Source: Planctomycetota bacterium
Lineage (GTDB): Bacteria; Planctomycetota; UBA1135; GCA-002686595
Length of the DNA: 64,000 bases
Direction of reading: 5' to 3'
NCBI GenBank assembly: GCA_020847695.1
Contig: JADLBP010000048.1
Span: 23,197 to 87,196 of the forward strand
The notes beneath the pieces were generated by a model, which did no database searches, had not been told where the DNA came from, and saw only the letters and a list, made by a program, of their open reading frames with translations. This document shows, one piece after another, positions 1 through 7,280 of this stretch. Position numbers and translations under genes: made by a program. Each line of letters opens with the position of its first letter. The stretch's first letter is position 1.

Positions 1-1
1 G

Positions 2-367
2 GAGGTCGGCCTCGAGCCCGCGACCGCCGCGCGCTTCCCGCACGAGCTGTCGCTCGGTCAAGCGCAGCGCGCGTGCCTGGCGCGCGCTTTGGCGAGCGAG
101 CCGGAGCTCCTGGTGCTCGACGAGCCGACCTCGGCGCTCGACGTCGGGCTGCAGGCGCAGATCGTCAACTTGCTGTTCGCCTCGGCGCGGGCGCGTGAGC
201 TCGCGCTGCTCTTCGTGTCGCACGATCTCGACCTGGTCGGTCACGTCGCCGAGCGCGTGCTCGTGCTCGAGCGCGGCCGGATCGTCGAGGCGGGCGCGGT
301 CGAGCAGGTGCTCGACGCGCCGCGCCACGAGCACACACGCGCGCTGGTGCGCGCGTGGCAGCTCTGA
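2..367 (+). CDS. ABC transporter ATPase, oligopeptide/dipeptide type (5' end outside window)
   Basis: Only the C-terminal ~121 residues are present; the reading frame is open to the window edge. The visible part holds an ABC signature read as LSLGQAQR (an unusual Leu at the third position of LSGGQ), Walker B with the D-loop (LLVLDEPTSALD) and the H-loop (FVSHDLDLV), followed by a short tail ending DAPRHEHTRALVRAW. That tail style is typical of DppD/OppD/DppF-like ATPases that energise import of peptides or nickel. Walker A and the partner permeases would lie to the left. The domain call is firm; the substrate is inferred from family resemblance only. Confidence 0.85.
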   Translation, partial: EVGLEPATAARFPHELSLGQAQRACLARALASEPELLVLDEPTSALDVGLQAQIVNLLFASARARELALLFVSHDLDLVGHVAERVLVLERGRIVEAGAVEQVLDAPRHEHTRALVRAWQL

Positions 368-378
368 GCGGCCTGGCG

Positions 379-1122
379 TCAGCTCGCCGCGGCTGCCTTC
401 GGCGCGATCGCGACGCCGTAGTGGGCGATCAAGAGCGCGCGCAGCTCGTCGAAGTCGCGGATCGCGTGGTCGGGCGTCTCGGCGGGCGTCGGTTGCGAGC
501 GCGCCGCGCGGGCGGCCCACACCGTCACCATGCCGAGCTTCTTCGGCGGCGCGATGTCGTTCTTCGGGTTGTCGCCGACGTACATCACCTGGCGCGGCTG
601 GAGCGCGAGCGTGCGCAGCGCGAGCTGGTAGAGCTTCGGGTTCGGCTTCGAGATCCCGATCTCGTCGGAGATGAAGACCGCCTCGCGATCGAGATAGGGG
701 ACCAGGCCGAGGCGCACCAGCTTCTCCGCTTGCTTCACCGACAAGCCGTGGGTGATCACGCCGAGGCGCAGCCCGGCCGCCTTCAGGTCGTGGAAGAGCT
801 CCTTCACGCCCGGGAACGTCCGCAGCTCGTGGAACTTGGTGTCGTGGTACGCGGCGACGCCGGCGGCGACGACCAACGAGCGGTTCAGGTTGGTCAGGCT
901 CTCGCGCGGCAGGCGCAGCAAGAGCTTGTCGAAGTGGTGCTCGTAGTTCGACGAGAACTCGGCGATCACCTCTTCGAGCTCGGCGAAGACGACCTCGGGG
1001 TCCGCCTTCAGGCCCGCGGCGACCATCGCCTTGACCGCGTTGCGGCGCGCTTGCCGGGCGAACCCGGTCGTGTCGCACAGCGTGTCGTCGATGTCGAACA
1101 GGATCGCGCGGAGCTCGCTCAT
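379..1122 (-). CDS. HAD superfamily hydrolase (subfamily IA)
   Basis: A 247-residue phosphatase-like protein convergent with the ABC gene. HAD motif I is FDIDDTLCDT near the N-terminus, motif II is GVITHG, the conserved Lys lies in ISKPNPKLY and motif III is VMYVGDNPKNDI, so nucleophile, acid/base and Mg ligands are all present. The helical cap between motifs I and II is what subfamily IA predicts. A longer frame starts at 1212 but its first 30 residues are Arg/Ala filler; the ATG at 1122 puts motif I at the usual distance from the N-terminus. Substrate is unknown; small phospho-metabolites or pyrophosphate are typical for the family. Confidence 0.88.
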   Translation of the reverse strand: MSELRAILFDIDDTLCDTTGFARQARRNAVKAMVAAGLKADPEVVFAELEEVIAEFSSNYEHHFDKLLLRLPRESLTNLNRSLVVAAGVAAYHDTKFHELRTFPGVKELFHDLKAAGLRLGVITHGLSVKQAEKLVRLGLVPYLDREAVFISDEIGISKPNPKLYQLALRTLALQPRQVMYVGDNPKNDIAPPKKLGMVTVWAARAARSQPTPAETPDHAIRDFDELRALLIAHYGVAIAPKAAAAS

Positions 1123-1216
1123 CGAACGCTGAGCGTAGGGGCTCCTGGTGCGCGCCGCAACGTCGGCGCAGGCCACGATGCGCGCGCGGCGGCGCGCAAG
1201 ACCGCCTTCCAAGCGA

Positions 1217-1248
1217 ACGGGGCCCCGCGCGTTCGCGCGGAGCCCCGT
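1217..1248 (-). terminator. Hairpin terminator of secretin gene 1
   Basis: A 14-bp inverted repeat with one mismatch (C1224/A1241) and a 4-nt loop (GTTC at 1231-1234) begins 28 nt downstream of the secretin stop codon. It is GC-rich and followed on the minus strand by a short TTCGCTT run rather than a proper U-tract. It separates the secretin from the HAD gene. Confidence 0.7.
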
Positions 1249-1275
1249 GAATCGGCTCGGACGGTTCCGGATCGA

Positions 1276-3894
1276 TCAGCGACGGGCTTCCAGCTTGGCG
1301 AGCTCGTCGCGCACGTCGGTGATGTGCGCCTTGATCAGGATCATCAGGGTCTTGTTCTCGTCGTCGTAGCCCTCGGACTTGAAGAAGAACCCGACCAGCG
1401 GGATCTTCGCCGCCCACGGCACTTCGGCCTTCCGCTGGATGTTGCGGATGTTCGACAAGCCGCCGAGCAGGATCGAGCCGCCGTCCGGGATCACCGCGGT
1501 GGTGAACACGCTCTGCACCTCGAGCTCGGGCAGCTGGAACTCCACCGGGGAGGTGTTGCCGCCGAGGGTCGAGGCGAAGGGCCGCAAGGAGATCACCTTC
1601 GCGACCGTCGGTTGGATCTCGAGCCGCAGGTACTTGCGGTCGTAGAGGATCGTCGGACGGACATCGAGGACGACGCCTTCGGTCAACACGTTGACCTGCG
1701 GGTCGGCGACCGCCTGGAACTGCGCGACTTCGACGTCGAAGTCTTGGATGTAGGCCTGTTGGTTGATCACCGAGACGAACGCGCGTTCGGTGTTGTGGAC
1801 CGACAGGACCTGATCGTTGACGAGCTGGTACTCGCTCGACTTCTCGACGGCGCGCAGGATCGCGGAGACCTGGATGTCGTTCAGGAACGTCAGCTGCGTC
1901 GTCAGACCGCCGATGTTCGAGATCTTGTCGCCGAGGCCCTTCGAGAAGAAGTTCTCGATGTGACCTTTGAAGTCACCGTCTTGGCCGTCGTCGTAGAAGA
2001 AGCCGGCCGAAGGGGGTCCGGAGCCGTTCGAGCCGTCGGATCCAGTGCCGCCGTTGTCGAGGCCGCGAGACGCGTCGTCTTCCTGGCCGTTGGTCAGGTC
2101 GTCGAGGTCGGTGAACGGCGTGCCCGGGTTGTCGAGGCCGCGGAAGTCGACGCCGATCTCTTGGATCCAGTTCGACGCGACCGTCATGAACTTCGACTCG
2201 ATCGTCACCAGCGACGAGTTGAAGCGTCGCAGGTCGTTCAGGAACTGGCGGACCTTCGCCTGGACTTCCGGCGAGTGCACGACCAGGACGTGGCCTTCGC
2301 CTTCGTCGATGCGGACGCCTTCTTGCTCCCAGCTGCCCGGCTCGACGTTCTCGACGATCAACGCCTTGAGCTGCGCGACGTCGATCGGGCTCGGGCTCTC
2401 GCCCACGCCGCCGAACGGGCCGCCGCCGTCGTCGTCCTTCATGTCGTCGAGCAGGCGCAACCGGTCGATGCGCGGGCCGGTGAAGTCGGTCAGACCGAAC
2501 ACCAGGTCCTGCACGTCGTGGTTGTAGATCAAGAGCTCGCCGCGGGCCTTGGTCTTGGTCGTGACGATCACCGCGTCGTGCTTGACGGTCCAGGAGACCG
2601 TGTCACCGCACGCCTTGGTGATGATGTTGAGCGCTTGCTCGACCGTCAGCGGGTTCTGCAGCGCCAGGTCGAACACCACGCCGGCTTCGGTCGCCGCCGC
2701 TTCCGCGGCCGGGTCGACCACCAGCGGCAGGCCGGTCATCGTGCGGACGACGTCGACCACCTTCGAGAGGCTCTCTTCCTGCTGGACCGTCAGGCCCGGG
2801 ATGCGCGTCGCGGCGAGTTGCTCGCGCAGCGCCTTCTCGGACTCGGGCATCGCCTGCGAGAGGTCGATGCCGCGACGGGTGCCGCGCTTGGCGGTGATGT
2901 CGTTCCAGAAGTCCTCGTCGGGGAGCTCGATGATGTCCGTGTAGGGGACGCGCTTCTCGTCGAGGTCTTCTTGCCAGCGCTTGAACTGCTCGCGCTTCGC
3001 GCGGACGTAGTCCTCGCGGACTTGCTCGCGGCTGGCGCGGAAGGCGGCGTCGCGGATCTCTTGGGCCTGCTCGTTGCGCGGATCGCGGCGCAGCGTCTGG
3101 TCCGCGTAGTCCATCGCCTTCTCGTACTTGCCGGCTTCGAAGGCGCCGATCGCCTGGTCGAGCAAGTTGGCGACCGCGGCGTCGCGACGCTCGCGCTCGG
3201 CCTTCTCTTGCTCCTTGAGCTTGGCTTGCGCCGCGCGGTTCTCTTCGTCGCGGGCGGCCTTCTCGGCGCCGGCGCGTTGGGCCTTCGCGGCTTCGAGCGT
3301 CGTGGAGACCTCCTTGTCGAGGCCGGCCCAGTCGACGGTCGCCGGCGCCCAACGGATGTGGTTCTCGCACACCGTCAGCTCGCCGATCGCCGCGTCGTAG
3401 TCGCCGCGGGCGAGCAGCAGCTTCGCCTTGTTGTACGACTCCTCGGCGTCCGCGCGCAGCGCTTGCAGCTGCACTTGGTATTGCGCTTCGAGGTCGGCGC
3501 TGCCCGTGCCGAGCACGCCGCTCGTTTCGCCCATCAGCGCGCCGACTTGGTTCAGGAGCTCGCGCGCCTCGACGTGGTCGGGCTCGAGCTCGAGAGCTCG
3601 GGCGATCTCCGCGCGCGCATCCTCGAAGCGAACGTCCGCCATCAGGGCGCGAGCGTTCGCGAGGTGCTGATCGATCAGGATCGCGTGCTTCTGTTCCTGC
3701 AGGGTCAGGCGTTCGACTTCCTGCTTCTGGAAGTCACCGGCCTGTGCGGGGGCGGGTTTGCCTTGCGCGCCGCCTTGCGGCTGGCCCTGATCGCTCGGGT
3801 TTTGGCCCGGCGCCGCAGTGTCCTGCGAGGGCGTCGAGACGCAGGCCGCCGAGACCAGAAGGACGTAGGGCAGTGCTTTGCCGACGTGGCTCAT
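1276..3894 (-). CDS. TPR-containing secretin (GspD/PilQ-like outer-membrane channel), copy 1
   Basis: An 872-residue exported protein. The N-terminus is a hydrophobic signal (LPYVLLVSAAC) with a weak lipobox-like Cys, then a Gln/Gly/Pro linker, TPR-like and charged coiled-coil segments (~50-300), an STN/secretin N-domain region (~370-480), an N1-type ring-building segment ending in QEIGVDFRGL, and the C-terminal secretin domain with the family signature VIPDGGSILLGGL and AKIPLVGFFF. A Gly/Asp-rich insert with DGQDGD lies near residue 635. Secretins form multimeric outer-membrane pores for type II/IV systems, but no such genes adjoin it. The longer frame (to 5145) is rejected because the ATG at 3894 starts the signal peptide. 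It is paralogous to the protein at 7281-9890. Confidence 0.9.
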   Translation of the reverse strand: MSHVGKALPYVLLVSAACVSTPSQDTAAPGQNPSDQGQPQGGAQGKPAPAQAGDFQKQEVERLTLQEQKHAILIDQHLANARALMADVRFEDARAEIARALELEPDHVEARELLNQVGALMGETSGVLGTGSADLEAQYQVQLQALRADAEESYNKAKLLLARGDYDAAIGELTVCENHIRWAPATVDWAGLDKEVSTTLEAAKAQRAGAEKAARDEENRAAQAKLKEQEKAERERRDAAVANLLDQAIGAFEAGKYEKAMDYADQTLRRDPRNEQAQEIRDAAFRASREQVREDYVRAKREQFKRWQEDLDEKRVPYTDIIELPDEDFWNDITAKRGTRRGIDLSQAMPESEKALREQLAATRIPGLTVQQEESLSKVVDVVRTMTGLPLVVDPAAEAAATEAGVVFDLALQNPLTVEQALNIITKACGDTVSWTVKHDAVIVTTKTKARGELLIYNHDVQDLVFGLTDFTGPRIDRLRLLDDMKDDDGGGPFGGVGESPSPIDVAQLKALIVENVEPGSWEQEGVRIDEGEGHVLVVHSPEVQAKVRQFLNDLRRFNSSLVTIESKFMTVASNWIQEIGVDFRGLDNPGTPFTDLDDLTNGQEDDASRGLDNGGTGSDGSNGSGPPSAGFFYDDGQDGDFKGHIENFFSKGLGDKISNIGGLTTQLTFLNDIQVSAILRAVEKSSEYQLVNDQVLSVHNTERAFVSVINQQAYIQDFDVEVAQFQAVADPQVNVLTEGVVLDVRPTILYDRKYLRLEIQPTVAKVISLRPFASTLGGNTSPVEFQLPELEVQSVFTTAVIPDGGSILLGGLSNIRNIQRKAEVPWAAKIPLVGFFFKSEGYDDENKTLMILIKAHITDVRDELAKLEARR

Positions 3895-4209
3895 CGGAGG
3901 AAACGAAATCGGGTTGTGGTGGGGACCCAGAGGTGTTCGCTCTCTACGTGTCGCGCGCGGCGAGTAACGCAGAAGTCGCTGGAAGGGCGCGGAACGCGGA
4001 ACGCCTGGGGATGTCCGGGTGGGACGGAAGACGTGGGACGATGGGGCGCGGGCCCCGAGTTCTCGGGGGCTTTCGCCCAGAGGGCAGAACGATGGGGGGA
4101 GACGATCCGATGCAGGATCGCGAGAGAGCTCGAGAGTCCGTCGCCGAGCGCCACGCGGGCACCCGTCTTCAGAGCTTCCGACCCGCTCCGCGACGGAGCG
4201 AGGGGCGGA

Positions 4210-4238
4210 AAGATACCAGCGCCCCCGAGCCTTGGAAA
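4210..4238 (-). promoter_or_regulatory. Sigma70-like promoter upstream of secretin 1
   Basis: Read on the minus strand: TTTCCA (4238-4233), a 17-nt spacer, then TATCTT (4215-4210), followed by TCCGCCCCTC. The -35 matches consensus at four of six positions. Predicted start is ~310 nt before the secretin ATG. A perfect TTGACA lies just upstream near 4266 but has no -10 at correct spacing. Confidence 0.45.
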
Positions 4239-4289
4239 GGCGCGTCTCGAAGAACAACGCGCGCGGTGTCAACGACTTAGGGCCACCGG

Positions 4290-4307
4290 CCGGAGTCCGT
4301 ACTCCGG
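4290..4307 (-). terminator. Possible terminator after the 905-residue TPR gene
   Basis: A perfect 7-bp stem CCGGAGT/ACTCCGG with CCGT loop lies ~105 nt downstream of the stop at 4412 and just upstream of the secretin-1 promoter. There is no U-tract, so this is weak. Confidence 0.35.
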
Positions 4308-4411
4308 TGCGGGGACGCACGCCGGGCTCGCCGCGTTGGCGCCGGTGTCGCGAGCGCTCGCGCACGCCGAATCCGAGCGCTGCGGCGGCGCGGCTGCGCT
4401 CCGGCGGCGGT

Positions 4412-7129
4412 TCAGTGCGCGAGCGTGCGCAGCCAGCGAAAGCGCCGCGCGAGCGCCGGGTCGGCGAGGCGCTCGAAGTCGCCGCCGAGCTCGTCGGCGA
4501 GGCTCTGGAACTCCGCCAACGCCGCCTCGCGTGCGGCCGGCTCGACGCGGCCGCGGCGCCAGCGCGCGTACAGCGCGTCGAAGCGCAGCCCGTACCAATC
4601 GGCCTCGAAGCGGGGGACCTCGGCGCGCAGCGCGGCGAAGAGCTCCTGCGCCCGCGCCGCGCTCGCGGCGTCCTCGACGCCCGCGAACTCGACCGGCTCG
4701 CCGCGCGGGTTCGGCGCACCGGGCGCCTCGAACTCGCACCAGCCGCCGAGCACCTGAGCGTGGAACCGCCGCACCTGGGGCGACGCGCGGCCCGCGGCGA
4801 CCAGCGGCTCGAGCACCGCCGCGGCTCGCGCGGGCTCGCCGTCGACCGCCCAGGCGCGCGCGAGGTCGGGCAGCACCCACTTCTCGAGGTCCGCGCGTTC
4901 GCTGCTGCCGAAGAGCGCGACCAGCCGCTCGAGCACCGCGCGCGCGCGGGCCCACTCGCGGAGCGCGAGCCAGGCGCGCGACTCCGCGCGCAGGTTCGCG
5001 AACGAAGGCTCCGGCGCCGTGCGGTTGACGAGCTCGAGCTCGCGAGCCATCGCGCGCGCGAGCTGCGTCGCCCGGTCGGTGTCGTCGGGCGCGAGCGCCG
5101 CGCGCTGCTTCTCGCGCTCGCGGTACATCTCCAACGCCGCGGCACCGCTCCAGCGGCTGTCGGGGAATTGCGTGAAGAGCTCGCCCTCGAGCCGTTCCGC
5201 GGCCGCGAAGTCGCCGAGCCGCAGGCACGCGATCAGCGCGCGCGAAGCGGCGAGCGGCGCGTACGCGACCTGGCTCGCGTGGCGCTCGAGGTACGGCTCG
5301 AGGCGGCGTCGCACGGTCAGCCAATCGCCCTGGTTCCGTTCGGCGCGACCGAACGCGATCAGGCCGTGGTACAGCTCGGCGGTGGCGCGCGCTTCGCTGC
5401 GCCGTGCGCTGCGCGCGGCGTCGACGGGCGCGAGGTTCGGATCGGCGCAGCGCACGTCGAGGAACTCGCCGAACGCGCGCTCCGCGGCGTCGAGCTCGCC
5501 GAGCTGGTAGTCGCACACCGCGCGATGGACCCATGCGAGCTCGTACGTCGGCGCCTCCGGCGGCACCGCCGCGAAAGCCGCGCGCGCCTCGGCGAAGCGC
5601 TTCTCGCGCAGCAGCCGATCCGCGTCCCGATACGCGGCGTCGGCGGCGACCGCGCCGGTCGCGAGCTCGCGCGCCGCGCGCGTCGCCGCCTCGCGTTCGG
5701 CGCCGAGCTCGGGCGTGTCGAGCGGCAGCGTGCCGATCACGCGGTACCAGCCTTCCGCTGCGCGCGACGCCCACGGCGAGCTCGCGCGATGGCGCTCGAC
5801 GATCTCACGGAAGCCGTCGGCGGCGGCGCGCGGCTCGCCGAGCTCCTCCGCGCACCGCGCGAGATGCCACAGCCGTTCCGCGGCGAGCGCGTCGCCGCCC
5901 GCGTCGACCTTCACGCCGGCGGTCGCGACCGGCGTCGCTCGCGCGAAGAGAGCGCGCGCCGCGCTCCAATCGCCGGCGTCGAACGCCGCGTGCGCGAGCC
6001 GGCGCTCGAGCTCCGGGTCGGCGCCGACGCGCTCGTCGAGCACGAGCTCGGTCGCACGCACGCGCGCCGCGGAGGTCGGCGGACGCTCGCCCAAGCCGTC
6101 GAGCCACGCCCGCAGCACGCGCGCGGCGAACTCGCGCGGCGCGCGCACGTCGGTCGCGCCGGCGGCGCGCGCCGCGGCGTCGTTCGGGAACCACGCGGCG
6201 TCGCGTTCGTCCTCGCGCCATGCGATGACCGCGGACGTCGTCGGCGCCGCCTGGTGCGCTCGGTTCGCCGGCGCCGTGCTCGGGGCGGCGGCCGCGTGCG
6301 CGCGCGCGAGCTCGGTCGCGGTGTTCTCGCCGCTCGGCGACGAGAGCGCGAAGCCGTCGGTCCGCCAGACGCTCCACCAGCGCAGCCCGGCGCGGCACGC
6401 TTCGTCCGCGCGCCGGTCCGCGAGCAACGTCGCGATCAGGCCGGGCGACGCGAGCTCGAGCAGCGCGAAACGCCGCGCGCGATCGTCGCGGGTCAGCGTC
6501 GGCGCCGCTTCGCGCCAGAGCTCCAGGTCGCTCGGCACCGCGCGCTCGGCGATCGACGCGTAGCGCGCCGCCGCTTCGCGCATCTCGCCGCGCGCCGCCC
6601 GTGTTTCCGCGCGTCCGAGCTCGGCCCGCAGCGCGAGCGGCGTGCCCTCCTCGAACCAACCTGCGACGCGCGCGAAGTGCGCGTCCGCCGCCTCGAAGGA
6701 GTCGCCGGCGCTTGGCGAGTCGCCGAGCGCGCCGCGCTCGAGCCGCAGCTCGCCGAGCTCGAGGAAGAGTCGCGCACGAGGCTCGAGATCGTCGGGCGTC
6801 GGCGCGGCGGCGAGCTCGTTCGCGAGCGGCTCGAGCACCGCGAGCGACCGCTCGAGCGCGGCGCGGCGGCCCGCGACGTGCGTGGCGCGCTCGCCGGGCG
6901 CGAGTCGCCGATCGAGCTGGGCCTCGGTCCGCGCTTCGAGCACCGCGCGCGCGGCGAGGTCGGCGAGGCGACGCGCGCGGTCCGCTCCCGAGGGCAGCGT
7001 CGCGAGCTCGTCCCCGAGCGCCGCGAGCTCCGCCGCGACGCCCGCGGCTCGCGGCGGGACGTCCTGCGCTCCGCAGAGGCAGGACACGGCGGTGACGGCG
7101 AGCGCGGCGAAGCGGAGGGCGCGGAGCAT
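4412..7129 (-). CDS. Large exported TPR/helical-repeat protein
   Basis: A 905-residue protein with a signal peptide (MLRALRFAALAVTAVSCLC). The rest is Ala/Glu/Arg/Leu-rich helical repeats of tetratricopeptide type, for example the segments around AAERLWHLARCAEELGEP and RRLEPYLERHASQVAYAPL. No catalytic motif was recognised. TPR proteins of this size usually scaffold envelope complexes. Its position between two secretin paralogs on the same strand suggests it works with them, perhaps as a periplasmic or lipid-anchored partner like a pilotin or assembly factor; that is inference. The start is the ATG at the head of the signal peptide. Confidence 0.75.
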   Translation of the reverse strand: MLRALRFAALAVTAVSCLCGAQDVPPRAAGVAAELAALGDELATLPSGADRARRLADLAARAVLEARTEAQLDRRLAPGERATHVAGRRAALERSLAVLEPLANELAAAPTPDDLEPRARLFLELGELRLERGALGDSPSAGDSFEAADAHFARVAGWFEEGTPLALRAELGRAETRAARGEMREAAARYASIAERAVPSDLELWREAAPTLTRDDRARRFALLELASPGLIATLLADRRADEACRAGLRWWSVWRTDGFALSSPSGENTATELARAHAAAAPSTAPANRAHQAAPTTSAVIAWREDERDAAWFPNDAAARAAGATDVRAPREFAARVLRAWLDGLGERPPTSAARVRATELVLDERVGADPELERRLAHAAFDAGDWSAARALFARATPVATAGVKVDAGGDALAAERLWHLARCAEELGEPRAAADGFREIVERHRASSPWASRAAEGWYRVIGTLPLDTPELGAEREAATRAARELATGAVAADAAYRDADRLLREKRFAEARAAFAAVPPEAPTYELAWVHRAVCDYQLGELDAAERAFGEFLDVRCADPNLAPVDAARSARRSEARATAELYHGLIAFGRAERNQGDWLTVRRRLEPYLERHASQVAYAPLAASRALIACLRLGDFAAAERLEGELFTQFPDSRWSGAAALEMYREREKQRAALAPDDTDRATQLARAMARELELVNRTAPEPSFANLRAESRAWLALREWARARAVLERLVALFGSSERADLEKWVLPDLARAWAVDGEPARAAAVLEPLVAAGRASPQVRRFHAQVLGGWCEFEAPGAPNPRGEPVEFAGVEDAASAARAQELFAALRAEVPRFEADWYGLRFDALYARWRRGRVEPAAREAALAEFQSLADELGGDFERLADPALARRFRWLRTLAH

Positions 7130-7215
7130 CGAAGGACTCGGACGCAGACTACGCGACGAAGGCCGGCTCGGTTGCAGGGCGGTGGTCGGAGAATCGCGTC
7201 GGCGCCGGAAAGCAG

Positions 7216-7244
7216 AGCACCCCGCCCGGTGACCGGACGGGGTG
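7216..7244 (-). terminator. Hairpin terminator of secretin gene 2
   Basis: Inverted repeat GCACCCCG...CGGGGTGC with an inner CCGG stem (12 pairs, one mismatch, TGA loop), starting 37 nt after the stop of the secretin at 7281. On the minus strand it is followed by TCTGCTTTCC. Its design and distance match the hairpin after secretin 1. Confidence 0.72.
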
Positions 7245-7280
7245 CCTGGATTCGCGACCCGGGGCGACCCGGGCGGGAGC

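Larger units (their letters stand above)
3895..4411 (-). other. Long non-coding leader of secretin gene 1
   Basis: This 517-bp gap holds no credible gene. It contains a minus-strand promoter candidate (4210-4238), a hairpin at 4290-4307 and, within the predicted ~310-nt leader, further short hairpins such as the 7-bp stem at 4184-4200 and a CCCCGAG/CTCGGGG stem near 4049-4066. A structured 5' leader is inferred. Confidence 0.5.

Noticed and set aside
355..5028. A 1557-codon open frame on the plus strand
   Set aside because: It runs antisense to the HAD, secretin and TPR genes. Its translation is Arg/Ala/Val/Leu/Asp filler, an effect of strong third-position GC on the real minus-strand genes.
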